A DNA stretch of 64,000 nt from Clostridia bacterium (GCA_017456555.1 JAFTJF010000013.1:95329-159328); one strand, 5' to 3'; counted from the stretch's first letter, positions 42,849-52,898 are shown. Translations and numbers: made by a program. The notes: generated by a model from the sequence alone, not told the origin.

Positions 42849-43748
42849 ATGAATAGAGTTGCAAAATTTTTAGCTCACGAAGGAAGAGTAAGTTTAGTAT
42901 GTGCTAATACTACAGAGATGGTTAATGAAATAATGAGATTACACGATTTAACACCAACAACTACAGCTGCAATGGGAAGATTTGCTACAATAACTGGAAT
43001 GATGGGATTTACAGAAATAAAAGACACAGAAGATTTTTTAACAGTTCAAATGAATGGTAAAGGTCCAATGGGAACATTAATCTCTGTAGTAAGAAGAGAA
43101 GCTTTCACATCAAAAGTAAAAGTATGTGTAGATAATCCACATGTAGAATTACCACTAAAATCAAATGGTAAATTAGATGTAAGTGGTGCAGTTGGCCAAA
43201 ACGGATTTTTAAATATAATAAATAAAAATGAAGTAACAGATACAAATTATACAGGACTAGTTCCTATAGTAACTGGAGAAATTGCAGAAGATTTTACAGA
43301 ATATTTTGCAAAATCACAACAAAAACCAACTGTAATTGCTTTAGGTGTTTTAGTAAATAAAGATGGTGTAAAAGCTGCTGGTGGATATATGATTCAATTA
43401 ATGCCAGATGCTACAGAAGAAGATATTGTAGCAATTGAAAAAGCTTTAGAAAATGCTCCAAGTATTAGTCAAATGATAGATGAAAATAAATCACTAGAAG
43501 AAATCGCAAGAACTGTTACTGGTGATGAAGATATAATGATTTTAGCTCAAGAATTAGACATGAAATATGAATGCGATTGTAGCAGGGAAAAATTTGAAAG
43601 AGGGTTAATTTCAATAGGAAAAGAAGAACTTAGCAAAATTATTGAAGAAGATGGACAAGCAAATATTGTTTGTAACTTCTGCAAAAAAGAATACAATTTT
43701 GATAAAGAAGATTTAGAAGAACTATTAAGACAAAGCGGAAATAAATAA
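42849..43748 (+). CDS. hslO: Redox-regulated chaperone Hsp33
   Basis: A 299-aa protein matching Hsp33 throughout: MNRVAKFLAHEGRVSLVCA at the start, GKGPMGTLISVVRREA, ALGVLVNKDGVKAAGGYMIQLMP. The C-terminal zinc switch has four cysteines in CDC and VCNFC (CxC ... CxxC). Oxidation releases zinc and activates chaperone function. Start behind TAGGAGAG. Confidence 0.95.
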   Translation: MNRVAKFLAHEGRVSLVCANTTEMVNEIMRLHDLTPTTTAAMGRFATITGMMGFTEIKDTEDFLTVQMNGKGPMGTLISVVRREAFTSKVKVCVDNPHVELPLKSNGKLDVSGAVGQNGFLNIINKNEVTDTNYTGLVPIVTGEIAEDFTEYFAKSQQKPTVIALGVLVNKDGVKAAGGYMIQLMPDATEEDIVAIEKALENAPSISQMIDENKSLEEIARTVTGDEDIMILAQELDMKYECDCSREKFERGLISIGKEELSKIIEEDGQANIVCNFCKKEYNFDKEDLEELLRQSGNK

Positions 43749-43779
43749 TAAATATTATTTTAGAAGGTGAAAACAAAGG

Positions 43780-44985
43780 ATGAAAAAATTTGAAAAAGAA
43801 GCTATGCTAGAAGGAAATGAAAAATTTGAAAAAGCAATTTCAAGAATAGAGAAATTGTATGACCCAATTTATGGTGATGCTCCAATGCGTAGCGAATTTG
43901 ATAGAGATTACACAAGAATAATTAATTGTAATGCATATAGAAGATTAAAACACAAAACTCAAGTGTTTTTCTCACCAAAAAATGATCATATATGTACAAG
44001 AATCGAACATGTTAACTTAGTTGAATCTATAAGTAATACTATCGCAAATTATTTGGGACTAAATGCAGAACTTACAAAAGCGATTGCGGTAACTCATGAT
44101 ATAGGACATAGTCCATTTGGGCATCAAGGAGAAAGCATATTATCAGAAATAGCTTTAAGAGAATATGGTGAAAAATTTTGGCATGCAGGAAATGGAATTC
44201 ACTATGTTGATGATTTAGAATTACTTAAAGATATTGCAGGAAATGAAAGAAATTTAAATTTAACATATGCAGTAAGAGATGGGATTTTAGGTCATAGTGG
44301 TGAACCAACAATTTCTGGTCAAAAACCTAGAAACGAATTTGTAGATTTGAAAAAATTTACTCATTCAAATAAATATGCTCCATATACATGGGAAGCATGT
44401 GTTGTAAAAATTGCAGATAATATTTCTTATTTGGGAAGAGATTTAGAAGATGCAAAAGAAATGAAACTTTTAACAGATAGAGATTTATCAAATCTTGATA
44501 AAATGATTGAAAATATAAGAGTAAATAACACAAGTATTATTGGATATCTAACAGCAGATTTATGCAAAAATAGTAGTGTTGATGTAGGATTAAAATTTTC
44601 AGATGAAGCTCATAGCACAATGGAAAGAATAAAACGATTTAATTATGAGAAAATATATAAAAATGAAAAAATTCAACCAACAGTTAGATACTTTAAAGTT
44701 GTAATGAATGAAATTTTCTATACATTAAAAAGAGAATACAATGGAACTGCAACTGCAAAAAATATCAGAAAAATGAAAAGATATTATCCTGTTTTAGCTA
44801 ATGAATTTTCAAACTGGTTAGAAAAATATTCTAATGCGCAAGATAGGGATGAAACAAAACATTTTAATAAAGTTATATATGATTTGAACGATATTAAAGA
44901 TTATTCAAGAGCTATAATTGATTATATGTCTGGAATGACAGACCAATATATTATAAGTGTTTATGACGAAATTGTAAAATTTTAG
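43780..44985 (+). CDS. HD-domain dGTPase-like triphosphohydrolase
   Basis: A 401-aa HD-superfamily hydrolase. The metal-binding residues are visible: HVNLVESIS and THDIGHSPFGHQGE (HD), and a later Asp in KIADNISYLGRDLEDA. The beginning YTRIINCNAYRRLKHKTQVF is typical of the dGTPase/Dgt family, which degrades dGTP. Between hslO and a TSCPD gene. Substrate range is not certain. Confidence 0.85.
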   Translation: MKKFEKEAMLEGNEKFEKAISRIEKLYDPIYGDAPMRSEFDRDYTRIINCNAYRRLKHKTQVFFSPKNDHICTRIEHVNLVESISNTIANYLGLNAELTKAIAVTHDIGHSPFGHQGESILSEIALREYGEKFWHAGNGIHYVDDLELLKDIAGNERNLNLTYAVRDGILGHSGEPTISGQKPRNEFVDLKKFTHSNKYAPYTWEACVVKIADNISYLGRDLEDAKEMKLLTDRDLSNLDKMIENIRVNNTSIIGYLTADLCKNSSVDVGLKFSDEAHSTMERIKRFNYEKIYKNEKIQPTVRYFKVVMNEIFYTLKREYNGTATAKNIRKMKRYYPVLANEFSNWLEKYSNAQDRDETKHFNKVIYDLNDIKDYSRAIIDYMSGMTDQYIISVYDEIVKF

Positions 44986-45014
44986 GATATAAAGTGCAAG
45001 AAGGAGTGATATAA

Positions 45015-45269
45015 ATGATATATCAATATGAACCAAAAGGTGTATGTTCAATGCAAATGAATATAGAAGTAGAAGATGAAATTATTAAAAATGTTGAAAT
45101 AATAGGTGGATGTGCTGGAAATACACAAGGTGTGTCTGCTTTAGTTAAAGGAATGAATATTAATGAAGCTATAAAAAGACTAAAGGGAATTGATTGTAGG
45201 GGAAGAGGAACTTCTTGTCCTGACCAACTTGCAATTGCTTTAGAAAGAATAAAAGAACAAATAGCATAA
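45015..45269 (+). CDS. TSCPD-domain protein (TIGR03905 type)
   Basis: An 84-aa protein with the TSCPD pattern: YEPKGVCSMQMNIEVED, GGCAGNTQGVSALVKGM and RGRGTSCPDQLAIAL. The cysteines suggest metal binding. Such stand-alone domains related to the end of class II ribonucleotide reductase are common in Clostridia. Start behind GAAGGAG. Confidence 0.85.
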   Translation: MIYQYEPKGVCSMQMNIEVEDEIIKNVEIIGGCAGNTQGVSALVKGMNINEAIKRLKGIDCRGRGTSCPDQLAIALERIKEQIA

Positions 45270-45286
45270 AATTAAAAATAAAAAAG

Positions 45287-45320
45287 CTCCCATGATAAAT
45301 TTTCATGGGAGTATTTTTTT
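45287..45320. terminator. Bidirectional terminator
   Basis: CTCCCATGA (45287-45295) pairs with TCATGGGAG (45303-45311), with A runs on the left and T runs on the right. It lies between the convergent TSCPD and rsmA genes. Confidence 0.8.
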
Positions 45321-46176
45321 ATATTATTTTATTGTTTTTAATATAATCAGTAATTTCTCCGAATTGTTCTAAACTTAACTGTTCAGCTCTGACTCTTAAA
45401 TCAATTTCTAATTCATTTAACATTCTTTCAATAAATTCTTTTGAAACTAATCCAGAATTTGAAAGAGAGTTCATAAGAGTTTTTCTTTTTTGTAAGAAAG
45501 CAAATTTTACAACTTTGAAGAATAATTCTTCGTCTAAAACTTTTACTTTAGGTTCTTTCAAAACATTTAATTTTATTACAGCAGAGTCAACATTTGGAGC
45601 AGGAATAAATGAGTATCTTGGAACATCAATTATTATTTCAGGATTTGTATAGTAATTTATACTATAAGTAATTGCTCCAACATCTTTTCCACCAGGTTTA
45701 TCTGCTAATCTATCTGCAACTTCCTTTTGAACCATTACAGTAATGCTTTCTAAGTTTAGTTTATCTTCTAGTAATTTCATTATAATTGGTGTTGTTATAT
45801 AGTATGGAAGGTTAGCAACGACCTTGGCAGATTTGAACTGACAGTTTTCTTCAATGATTTTATTTAAGTCTACTTTTAAAACATCTTCGTTAATTAGTTC
45901 GAAATTTCCATATAGAGCAAATCTGTCTTTTAAAATTGCTACCATTTTAGGATCAAGTTCAATACAAATAACTTTTCCTGCAGTTCCTAAAAGAGGGGCA
46001 GTTAAACTTCCAAGACCAGGACCAATTTCAATAATTAAATCTTCGCTATTTACTTCAGCTTTTTCTAGTATTTCGTCTACAACATTTTGGTCTATTAAAA
46101 AGTTTTGACCATAGCTTTTATTGGCTTGGGCATTATATTTTTTTAAAATAAATTTTGTTTCTTGTTCTAAATTCAT
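45319..46176 (-). CDS. rsmA: 16S rRNA dimethyladenosine transferase RsmA (KsgA)
   Basis: A 285-aa methyltransferase: SYGQNFLIDQ at the start, SAM motif IEIGPGLGSLT and catalytic NLPYYITTP. It dimethylates two adjacent adenines at the end of 16S rRNA. Normal length and complete motifs. Start at 46176 behind AAAGGAA on the minus strand. Confidence 0.95.
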   Translation of the reverse strand: MNLEQETKFILKKYNAQANKSYGQNFLIDQNVVDEILEKAEVNSEDLIIEIGPGLGSLTAPLLGTAGKVICIELDPKMVAILKDRFALYGNFELINEDVLKVDLNKIIEENCQFKSAKVVANLPYYITTPIIMKLLEDKLNLESITVMVQKEVADRLADKPGGKDVGAITYSINYYTNPEIIIDVPRYSFIPAPNVDSAVIKLNVLKEPKVKVLDEELFFKVVKFAFLQKRKTLMNSLSNSGLVSKEFIERMLNELEIDLRVRAEQLSLEQFGEITDYIKNNKII

Positions 46177-46762
46177 TTTTTATTCCTTTTCTAGTAAATT
46201 GTTGACAATAATTAAGTTACGCATATAATTGTTGTCGCAAAATAATTTTACTATAAATTTACATAAATTTCAACTGTTATAGAAATTTGAAATAGGGAAT
46301 ATAGCTTTACCAAGATAGTTATAAAATAATTTGTTTCATTTTATTAAAATTATTAGAAAAGAATTTATATGAAAAATTAAATTATAACTATCTTAATTCT
46401 TTTGTACTTTTATAAGATAAAAAATAATTAAATTTTCTTTTGTATAGAATAAAATTGTTTTTTTAAATTCTTTTGAAAGTCTTGCAAGAATATGCATTAG
46501 AATGTTTAGAAAAAAACATGCTAATTATTATAACTCGAAAAATTTAAAAACGCTAATAAAGTGGCGAAAAGTGGCGAGATTCAGATAAATAAAAAAATAA
46601 TATATAGTATTAGAAAAACTTATATAAATGTTTAACTAAAGGATACACTTTTGATAAAGGTATATAAATCGTCGTCGAAATTCTCAATTGCCATTGACGA
46701 TTATATATGTATAGATATAAAAAAAGAAAGTAGATAAAAATCTACTTTCTTAAATTTATTAA
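46177..46762. other. 586-bp gene-free stretch
   Basis: No gene is supported here. It holds the rsmA promoter area at the left, AT-rich sequence, a tandem GTGGCGA pair near 46561-46577, an imperfect long stem around AATCGTC/GACGATT (46667-46673 with 46696-46702) and the por terminator (46724-46751). Confidence 0.5.
46724..46751 (-). terminator. Rho-independent terminator of the por operon
   Basis: A perfect 12-bp stem AAGAAAGTAGAT/ATCTACTTTCTT around AAAA, with a T run on the minus strand. Confidence 0.8.
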
Positions 46763-47719
46763 TTATTCAGCTTTATTTGTCATTTCTTCTAAGTCTAATA
46801 ATTCTTGCCATTTTTCATCAACTGCTTTTTGGAAAGCTTCAATCATCCATTCATTACCTGGTTTAAACATATGTCTAAATCTTTTTTGTGGTTTTAAGAA
46901 TTCTTCGATTGGAAGTTTGTTAGCTGGTTTATAAGTAATTTTATAAACTCCATTAACAACTTCATATAATGGCCAGTAGCATGTGTCTACTGCTAATTTA
47001 TTGATTTGCATTAAATCTTCTGTGTTATATCCCCATCCTCTAGGACATGGAGCTAAAACATTTAAGAAACAAGCACCTTCTGTGTAGATTGCTTTTTCTG
47101 CTTTTTCATATAAATCTTTGTAGTTTCCAATAGCTGCTGTTTGAGCAACATAAGGTATGTTGTGTCCAACCATGATTTTTGCTAAATCTTTTCTATATTG
47201 CATTTTTCCAGGAACAACTGTACCAGCAGGTGTAGTTGTTGTATCAGCAAATTTTGGTGTTGCTGAAGATCTTTGAATACCTGTGTTCATGTAAGCTCCG
47301 TTATCGTAGCAAACATAAACCATATCATGTCCTCTTTCCATAGCTCCTGATAAACTTTGAAGACCGATATCGTATGTTCCACCGTCTCCACCGAAAGCAA
47401 TGAATTTTGTATCTTTGTCTTCGGATAATTTACCTTGACGTTTCATAGCTTTGTAAGCTGCTTCACATCCACTTAATGTAGCACCAGCACATTCAAAAGC
47501 TGTATGTATGAATGAATCTGTCCATGATGTATATGGATAAATGAAAGTTGAAACTTCCATACATCCTGTAGCACCAGCGATAACTGCATGATCTTCTGGT
47601 TTTAATGCTCTTAATATTGTTCTAGCAACAGATGGTGCACCACAACCTGCGCACATTCTGTGACCAGATGTAAATCTTGAAGGTTTATTAGCCATTACTT
47701 CTTTATGATTATATGCCAT
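46763..47719 (-). CDS. porB: Pyruvate:ferredoxin oxidoreductase, beta subunit
   Basis: A 318-aa thiamine-diphosphate subunit: CAGCGAPSVAR with iron-sulfur cysteines, the GDGGTYDIGLQ pyrophosphate-binding motif and PCPRGWGYN. It converts pyruvate and CoA to acetyl-CoA, CO2 and reduced ferredoxin together with the other three subunits. Last gene of the porCDAB operon, starting 1 bp after porA. Confidence 0.93.
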   Translation of the reverse strand: MAYNHKEVMANKPSRFTSGHRMCAGCGAPSVARTILRALKPEDHAVIAGATGCMEVSTFIYPYTSWTDSFIHTAFECAGATLSGCEAAYKAMKRQGKLSEDKDTKFIAFGGDGGTYDIGLQSLSGAMERGHDMVYVCYDNGAYMNTGIQRSSATPKFADTTTTPAGTVVPGKMQYRKDLAKIMVGHNIPYVAQTAAIGNYKDLYEKAEKAIYTEGACFLNVLAPCPRGWGYNTEDLMQINKLAVDTCYWPLYEVVNGVYKITYKPANKLPIEEFLKPQKRFRHMFKPGNEWMIEAFQKAVDEKWQELLDLEEMTNKAE

Positions 47720-47720
47720 A

Positions 47721-48908
47721 CTAAATTTCCCCCCTTAATCCTAAATATCTATATGGGTTACCAACTTCTCCAGTTGCAGCAACTTCTTCTAGATCTTTAT
47801 AAACTTTTTGGATATCTTTAACTGTAGTATCTCTACCACCGATACCATATACATAGTTAACAGTAGGAACATGAGTTTTATTTACATACATTCCTGAAAC
47901 TACGTCTTCAAATAATGCTCCACCAGCACCATTTAAAGAATCTGCTTTGTCTAAAACAGCGATTGCTTTAGCACCTTTTAGAGCTTCTGCTATTTCTTCA
48001 GAAGGGAATGGTCTAAACATTCTAACTTTTATTAAACCAGCTTTAACGCCTTGAGCTCTTAATTCATCAATTGCAGCTTTTGCAGTTCCTGCTGTAGAGT
48101 TCATACAAACTATAACTAATTCTGCGTCATCCATTTGGTATCTTTCGAAAAATTCATATTTACGTCCTGTTAATTTTTCGAAATCTGCTGATACTTCAGC
48201 TATAACTTTTTTAGCATTTCTCATTGCAATAGCTTGTTGAGCTTTATGTTCAAATAGATATGCTTGTAAATCTAATGGACCAACTGCGATTGGTTCTTTA
48301 TCATTTAATAAATAATGTTCTGGATTATATTTTCCAACAAATTCTTTTACTTTATCATCTTCTAATAATTCAATATTTTCAATTGAGTGTGATGTGATGA
48401 ATCCATCTTGACATACCATTAAAGGTAATAATACGTCTTTATGTTCAGCAATTCTGTGAGCCATTAATAAATTGTCATAAGCTTCTTGATTATTTTCTGA
48501 GAATAACATTATCCATCCGCTATCACGAGCTCCCATAGCGTCTGAATGATCGTTATGTATATTTAAAGGCCCTGAAACCGCTCTATTTACTAAAGACATA
48601 ACTATTGGTAATCTTAAACTTGAAGCAATGTAAACCATTTCCCACATTAAAGATAAACCATTTGCTGATGTAGCTGTCATTGCTCTACCACCAGCTGCTT
48701 GTGCACCGATACAAGCACTCATTGCACTGTGCTCACTTTCAACAGCAACAAACTCTGTATCTACTTGACCATTGCTAACAAAGCTTGAAAAGTATTGAGG
48801 TATTTCTGTTGAAGGTGTAATAGGGAATGCTGCAACAACATCAGGATTGATTTGTTTCATAGCGATAGCTGCTGCTTCATTACCACTTAATCTTTCTCTA
48901 ATTCCCAT
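47721..48908 (-). CDS. porA: Pyruvate:ferredoxin oxidoreductase, alpha subunit
   Basis: A 395-aa alpha subunit: GNEAAAIAMKQINPDVVAAFPITPSTE at the start, ESEHSAMSACIGAQAAGGRAMTATS in the cofactor region, and a second domain with CMNSTAGTAKAAID. It completes the active site with PorB. Between porD and porB in one operon; the start follows GAAAGGAAA. Confidence 0.93.
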   Translation of the reverse strand: MGIRERLSGNEAAAIAMKQINPDVVAAFPITPSTEIPQYFSSFVSNGQVDTEFVAVESEHSAMSACIGAQAAGGRAMTATSANGLSLMWEMVYIASSLRLPIVMSLVNRAVSGPLNIHNDHSDAMGARDSGWIMLFSENNQEAYDNLLMAHRIAEHKDVLLPLMVCQDGFITSHSIENIELLEDDKVKEFVGKYNPEHYLLNDKEPIAVGPLDLQAYLFEHKAQQAIAMRNAKKVIAEVSADFEKLTGRKYEFFERYQMDDAELVIVCMNSTAGTAKAAIDELRAQGVKAGLIKVRMFRPFPSEEIAEALKGAKAIAVLDKADSLNGAGGALFEDVVSGMYVNKTHVPTVNYVYGIGGRDTTVKDIQKVYKDLEEVAATGEVGNPYRYLGLRGEI

Positions 48909-48939
48909 AATAATTTTCCTTTCTAATATTCAAATTATT

Positions 48940-49230
48940 TTATTTCATTTCGATAGCTTTGAATGGGCAAACTTTCGCGCAAACGCCACATCCTTTACAA
49001 GCATCATAATCAAAATCTTTTCTTGTTCCATCTGGATTTACTGGAATAGCATCATCTGGGCAAACTGGGTAGCAAAGACCACAATGTTTGCAAAGTTCAG
49101 ATTTGAAGATAGGAGTAGTTGAACGCCAATCTCCAGTTTTGAATTCTTTAGCATTTCCAGCTGTATAAATATTTCCACCTATAGTCAAATCTTGCCAAGG
49201 TGTTTTATTATTTAATGTATCTTCTGTCAT
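48940..49230 (-). CDS. porD: Pyruvate:ferredoxin oxidoreductase, delta (ferredoxin-like) subunit
   Basis: A 96-aa subunit with two [4Fe-4S] motifs, CKHCGLCYPVCP and CKGCGVCAKVCP, that pass electrons to ferredoxin. It lies between porC and porA. Start behind GAAAGGAG. Confidence 0.93.
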   Translation of the reverse strand: MTEDTLNNKTPWQDLTIGGNIYTAGNAKEFKTGDWRSTTPIFKSELCKHCGLCYPVCPDDAIPVNPDGTRKDFDYDACKGCGVCAKVCPFKAIEMK

Positions 49231-49242
49231 AATTACTCCTTT

Positions 49243-49821
49243 CTAAACTTTAGTTACTTCTTGTAAAGCCATTTCTAAAGCTTTCATGTTACCATCGATA
49301 ACTTCTGGTTTTTTTGCAAATTTATGTTTAAAAGATCCTATCATATCTTCTAGGAATGCTTCATCTGACATTATTCCGCTAACTTTAACAACTGCTGCAA
49401 GCATAGGTGTATTTGGGAAATATTTTCCAAGTGTTTCCATAGAAACTTTTCTAGCATCTATTTTGTAAACATTTCCTTCGTATCCTTTTAAAGCCGCTCT
49501 TAGTTCATCTCCGTTTTTTGTTGTGTTAATAATAATTGCTCCTTCTGGTTTTAGACCTGATGTAACATCTACGCAATCTAAAAGTGTGTCATCAACAACT
49601 ACAACATAATCTGGTTCATAAATGTTTGAATGAACAGTGATTGGAGTATCACTAATTCTGTTGTAAGCTGTGATAGGAGCACCCATTCTTTCTGGACCAT
49701 ATTCAGGGAAACCTTGAATATATTTACCAGTGTTGAATGCTGCATCGGCTAGAAGTAAAGAAGCTGTTTTTGCACCTTGACCACCTCTACCGTGCCATCT
49801 GATTTCAATTAAATTACTCAT
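49243..49821 (-). CDS. porC: Pyruvate:ferredoxin oxidoreductase, gamma subunit
   Basis: A 192-aa subunit: EIRWHGRGGQGAKTAS, then GFPEYGPERMGAP, which is characteristic of the gamma family and binds CoA. First gene of the operon, start at 49821 behind GGAGGT. The 284-bp stretch to minD contains both promoters. Confidence 0.93.
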   Translation of the reverse strand: MSNLIEIRWHGRGGQGAKTASLLLADAAFNTGKYIQGFPEYGPERMGAPITAYNRISDTPITVHSNIYEPDYVVVVDDTLLDCVDVTSGLKPEGAIIINTTKNGDELRAALKGYEGNVYKIDARKVSMETLGKYFPNTPMLAAVVKVSGIMSDEAFLEDMIGSFKHKFAKKPEVIDGNMKALEMALQEVTKV

Positions 49822-50105
49822 TGTAACCTCCTATATAGTTTAATTATTATGTTATAACAATTGATCGTTCACAAAGATGTTTTATATAGATTAATTTTTA
49901 ACATAATCTACTTAATTTTCCACTCACAGTATATATTTTTTCTTGCGGAAAGTCAATATATATGAATTTTTTGAAATGAAGAAATTTATTACAAAAATAT
50001 TACAAAAATATATCTTAATTCATTGACTTTTGACGAAAAAACATATAAGATATATGTGTTTAAAATGATGATTAATTGATAAGGGATTAATAAGGAGGAA
50101 ATTTA

Positions 50106-50897
50106 ATGGGAGAAGTTATCGTTATCACATCAGGAAAAGGGGGAGTTGGTAAAACAACAACTACAGCTAACTTGGGTTCAGCATTAGCTTTAGCTGGAAA
50201 AAAAGTTGCTTTAGTAGATACAGACATTGGTTTAAGAAACTTAGATGTTGTTTTAGGACTTGAAAATAGAATAGTATACGATTTATGCGATGTAATAGAA
50301 GAAAAATGTAAATTAAGACAAGCTTTAATCAAAGATAAAAGATTCAAAGAACTTTTCTTGCTTCCAGCAGCACAAACAAAAGATAAAACAGCTATAAATG
50401 AAGAGCAAATGAAAGGTTTAATAAATAAATTAAGAGAAGAATTTGACTACATATTAGTAGATTGTCCTGCAGGTATTGAACAAGGATTTAAAAACGCAAT
50501 TGCAGGAGCTGATAGAGCTTTAGTAGTAACTACAGCTGAAATATCTGCAATAAGAGATGCTGATAGAATAATAGGACTTTTAGAAGCATCAGAAATCAAA
50601 AATCCAGAATTAATAGTTAACAGATTAAGACCTTCTATGGTAAAAAGAGGGGAAATGATGGATGTGAATGACATCGTAGATCTACTTGCTATTGATTTAA
50701 TTGGTGTTGTACCAGATGATGAAAACATCATCACTCAAACTAATAAAGGAGAGCCAGTAATATCAAATAAAAAAGCTCCTTCTGGAAAAGCATATATAGA
50801 AATTTCTAGAAGATTATTAGGTGAAAATATTGAAGTAACAGTTCCAGGAAAAGAAAAAGGTTTCTGGGCTAGTATAAAAAGGTTGTTTGGAAGATAA
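50106..50897 (+). CDS. minD: Septum-site-determining ATPase MinD
   Basis: A 263-aa ATPase: deviant Walker A SGKGGVGKTT at the start, DTDIGLRNLDVVLG, DCPAGIEQGF and a C-terminal amphipathic end FWASIKRLFGR that binds the membrane. With MinE it keeps the division site at midcell. It is first in a minD-minE-rodA cluster; minC is not next to it. Start behind AGGAGG. Confidence 0.95.
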   Translation: MGEVIVITSGKGGVGKTTTTANLGSALALAGKKVALVDTDIGLRNLDVVLGLENRIVYDLCDVIEEKCKLRQALIKDKRFKELFLLPAAQTKDKTAINEEQMKGLINKLREEFDYILVDCPAGIEQGFKNAIAGADRALVVTTAEISAIRDADRIIGLLEASEIKNPELIVNRLRPSMVKRGEMMDVNDIVDLLAIDLIGVVPDDENIITQTNKGEPVISNKKAPSGKAYIEISRRLLGENIEVTVPGKEKGFWASIKRLFGR

Positions 50898-50926
50898 GAT
50901 AAAATCGTTGGAGGTAAGAAAGTAAA

Positions 50927-51643
50927 ATGTTTGAAAATCTAGGACATTTTTTCAAAAGAATGGTAAAAACAGAGCAACAAAAAGAATTAGGATCTAAAGA
51001 TGCAGCAAAAGAAAGACTACATCTAGTTCTAATGCAAGATAGAGCAAATGTATCTGCAGATTTTTTGGAGCTAATGAAACAAGAAATAATAGATGTAATT
51101 AAAAAATATATTGTAGTAGATGAAGAATCAATAGATGTAAGATTAACTAACCAATCAAACAGTGACGGAACAAATGGAGCACCATCACTATATGCAAATA
51201 TTCCAATTGTGAATATTAAAAATGATATGATGGCAGAAAAAATCAAAGACTTTGAAGGGGTTGATTTTAATAAAGAAATGGGAATTCCAAGTTATGTAGA
51301 ACCAACACCCAAAAAAGAAGAAAAAGTTGTAGAAACTCCACCAGTTATAGAATTACCAGAAAATAATTCAGAACAAAGTACAAATATTTCTGACCAACCA
51401 GCAAAAGAAGAAACAAAAGAAGAGGTTGAAGAGGAAGAAGTAAAAGAAATGTTTGAAGAGGTTGATGAAGCCTATGATGATGACGATGATGATGTAACAT
51501 TTGATGATTTATTAAAAGCTGCAGAGGCTGCGGATGCCGCAGAAGCAGCAGAAAATGCAAATTCAGAAAATAAAGAAAATTCGAATAAAACTAAGAATAA
51601 AAATAATTCAAAAACAAAAGATAAACGTAAGAAAAAGAATTAG
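50927..51643 (+). CDS. minE: MinE with a long acidic C-terminal extension
   Basis: A 238-aa protein. Residues 1-100 match MinE: AAKERLHLVLMQDRANVSADFL, then MKQEIIDVIKKYIVVDEESIDVRL. Normal MinE is about 85-90 aa. The extra 130 or so residues are low-complexity: Pro/Glu-rich, then EEVEEEEVKEMFEEVDEA, an Asp run, an Ala-rich segment and a basic Asn/Lys end. The tail is probably disordered. Start behind GGAGG; 29 bp after minD. Confidence 0.9.
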   Translation: MFENLGHFFKRMVKTEQQKELGSKDAAKERLHLVLMQDRANVSADFLELMKQEIIDVIKKYIVVDEESIDVRLTNQSNSDGTNGAPSLYANIPIVNIKNDMMAEKIKDFEGVDFNKEMGIPSYVEPTPKKEEKVVETPPVIELPENNSEQSTNISDQPAKEETKEEVEEEEVKEMFEEVDEAYDDDDDDVTFDDLLKAAEAADAAEAAENANSENKENSNKTKNKNNSKTKDKRKKKN

Positions 51644-51654
51644 GAGTAATATTA

Positions 51655-52761
51655 ATGGGAAAAAAGCAACTTAAAAATACAGAATGGATAGTTCTTATTG
51701 TAAGTGTGACTTTAGCGATTATTGGCCTTGTAGCATTGTTTTCTGCAACTCAAAATACAGAGCTTGCAGAATTCAAAAAACAAATACAATGGTTATTAAT
51801 AAGTATACCGTTTTTAATACTAGCAGCATCAATAGATTATAATGTTATTGTTAAATTTTCAACTTTAGCTTATATAATACTAATAGTCCTGCTTATAGGG
51901 GTTTTATTTACAGAACCAATAAATGGAGCAACAAGCTGGTTTAAAATAGGTGAATCGTTTTCATTTCAACCCTCTGAACTTGGAAAAGTTATAACAATTT
52001 TATTCCTAGCATTTATAATGAATAAAATGCAATTAAGAGGTAGAGATGAAATAAATAAAATATGGAAATTAATAATAATACTTATATTTGCTGCAATTCC
52101 ACTTGGGTTAATAATTATAGAACCAGATTATGGTACAGCACTTGCTTATTTTGTGGCAATTGTGTTTATGATATTTACATCAGGAATAGATAAAAGATAT
52201 ATACTGTTAGCTTTAATAGCTCTTGCAATCGCTGCACCAATTGTTTACAACAATTTGCCAGAACATGCGTTGGAAAGAATACAAGTATTTTTAAATCCAG
52301 AAGACTATCCAAGAACTGGTGGTTATAATATAATCCAATCAAAACTTGCAATTGGAGCAGGTGAAATTTTCGGAATGGGATTGCTAAAAGGAAATCAAAC
52401 ACAACTTGGATTCTTGCATCCAAAAACAACAGACTTTATATTTTCTGTAATTGGAGAAGAATTAGGATTTGTTGCAACAGGTGCAATTACAATTTTATAT
52501 ATAGTGTTAGTTACAAAATCAATATATATAGCTAAAACAGCCAAAGATAATATTGGTTCATATATAGCAATAGGAATTGCCGGAATATTCTTTTTCCATA
52601 TGACTGAAAATATAGGAATGACAATTGGTTTATTACCGATAACTGGTGTACCATTACCATTTGTAAGCTATGGAGGAAGTTCACTTGTAACAAACTTTAT
52701 ATGTATAGGATTATTATTAAATATAAGTAGTAGAAGACAAAAAGCAATTTTAGTAGAATAG
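51655..52761 (+). CDS. rodA: Peptidoglycan glycosyltransferase RodA
   Basis: A 368-aa SEDS-family membrane protein with about ten membrane segments. Motifs are visible: NGATSWFKIG ... FQPSELGKV, EPDYGTALAY and the late GVPLPFVSYGGSS. It polymerises glycan during elongation. It lies 11 bp after the MinE gene. RodA rather than FtsW is chosen from its place after minDE and its length. Confidence 0.9.
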   Translation: MGKKQLKNTEWIVLIVSVTLAIIGLVALFSATQNTELAEFKKQIQWLLISIPFLILAASIDYNVIVKFSTLAYIILIVLLIGVLFTEPINGATSWFKIGESFSFQPSELGKVITILFLAFIMNKMQLRGRDEINKIWKLIIILIFAAIPLGLIIIEPDYGTALAYFVAIVFMIFTSGIDKRYILLALIALAIAAPIVYNNLPEHALERIQVFLNPEDYPRTGGYNIIQSKLAIGAGEIFGMGLLKGNQTQLGFLHPKTTDFIFSVIGEELGFVATGAITILYIVLVTKSIYIAKTAKDNIGSYIAIGIAGIFFFHMTENIGMTIGLLPITGVPLPFVSYGGSSLVTNFICIGLLLNISSRRQKAILVE

Positions 52762-52770
52762 AAAATAGTG

Positions 52771-52806
52771 CTGCGTTCTGGCTTTCAAAAGTTGAACGCA
52801 GTTTTT
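52771..52806 (+). terminator. Rho-independent terminator
   Basis: CTGCGTTC (52771-52778) pairs with GAACGCAG (52794-52801), followed by T5. It ends the minD-minE-rodA operon. Confidence 0.8.
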
Positions 52807-52898
52807 GTTTAAATAGAATAATTAAATTTATAAAATATAAAAATCTACAGTTATAATGCATGAACTGTTATAGCAATAATTTAAGGATGGAGTATCAT

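Noticed and set aside
50447..50734. Minus-strand frame inside minD
   Set aside because: Antisense to a conserved gene with clear motifs; no start signals.
51345..51560. His/Leu-rich minus-strand frame inside the MinE tail
   Set aside because: It is the reverse reading of a low-complexity repeat region.
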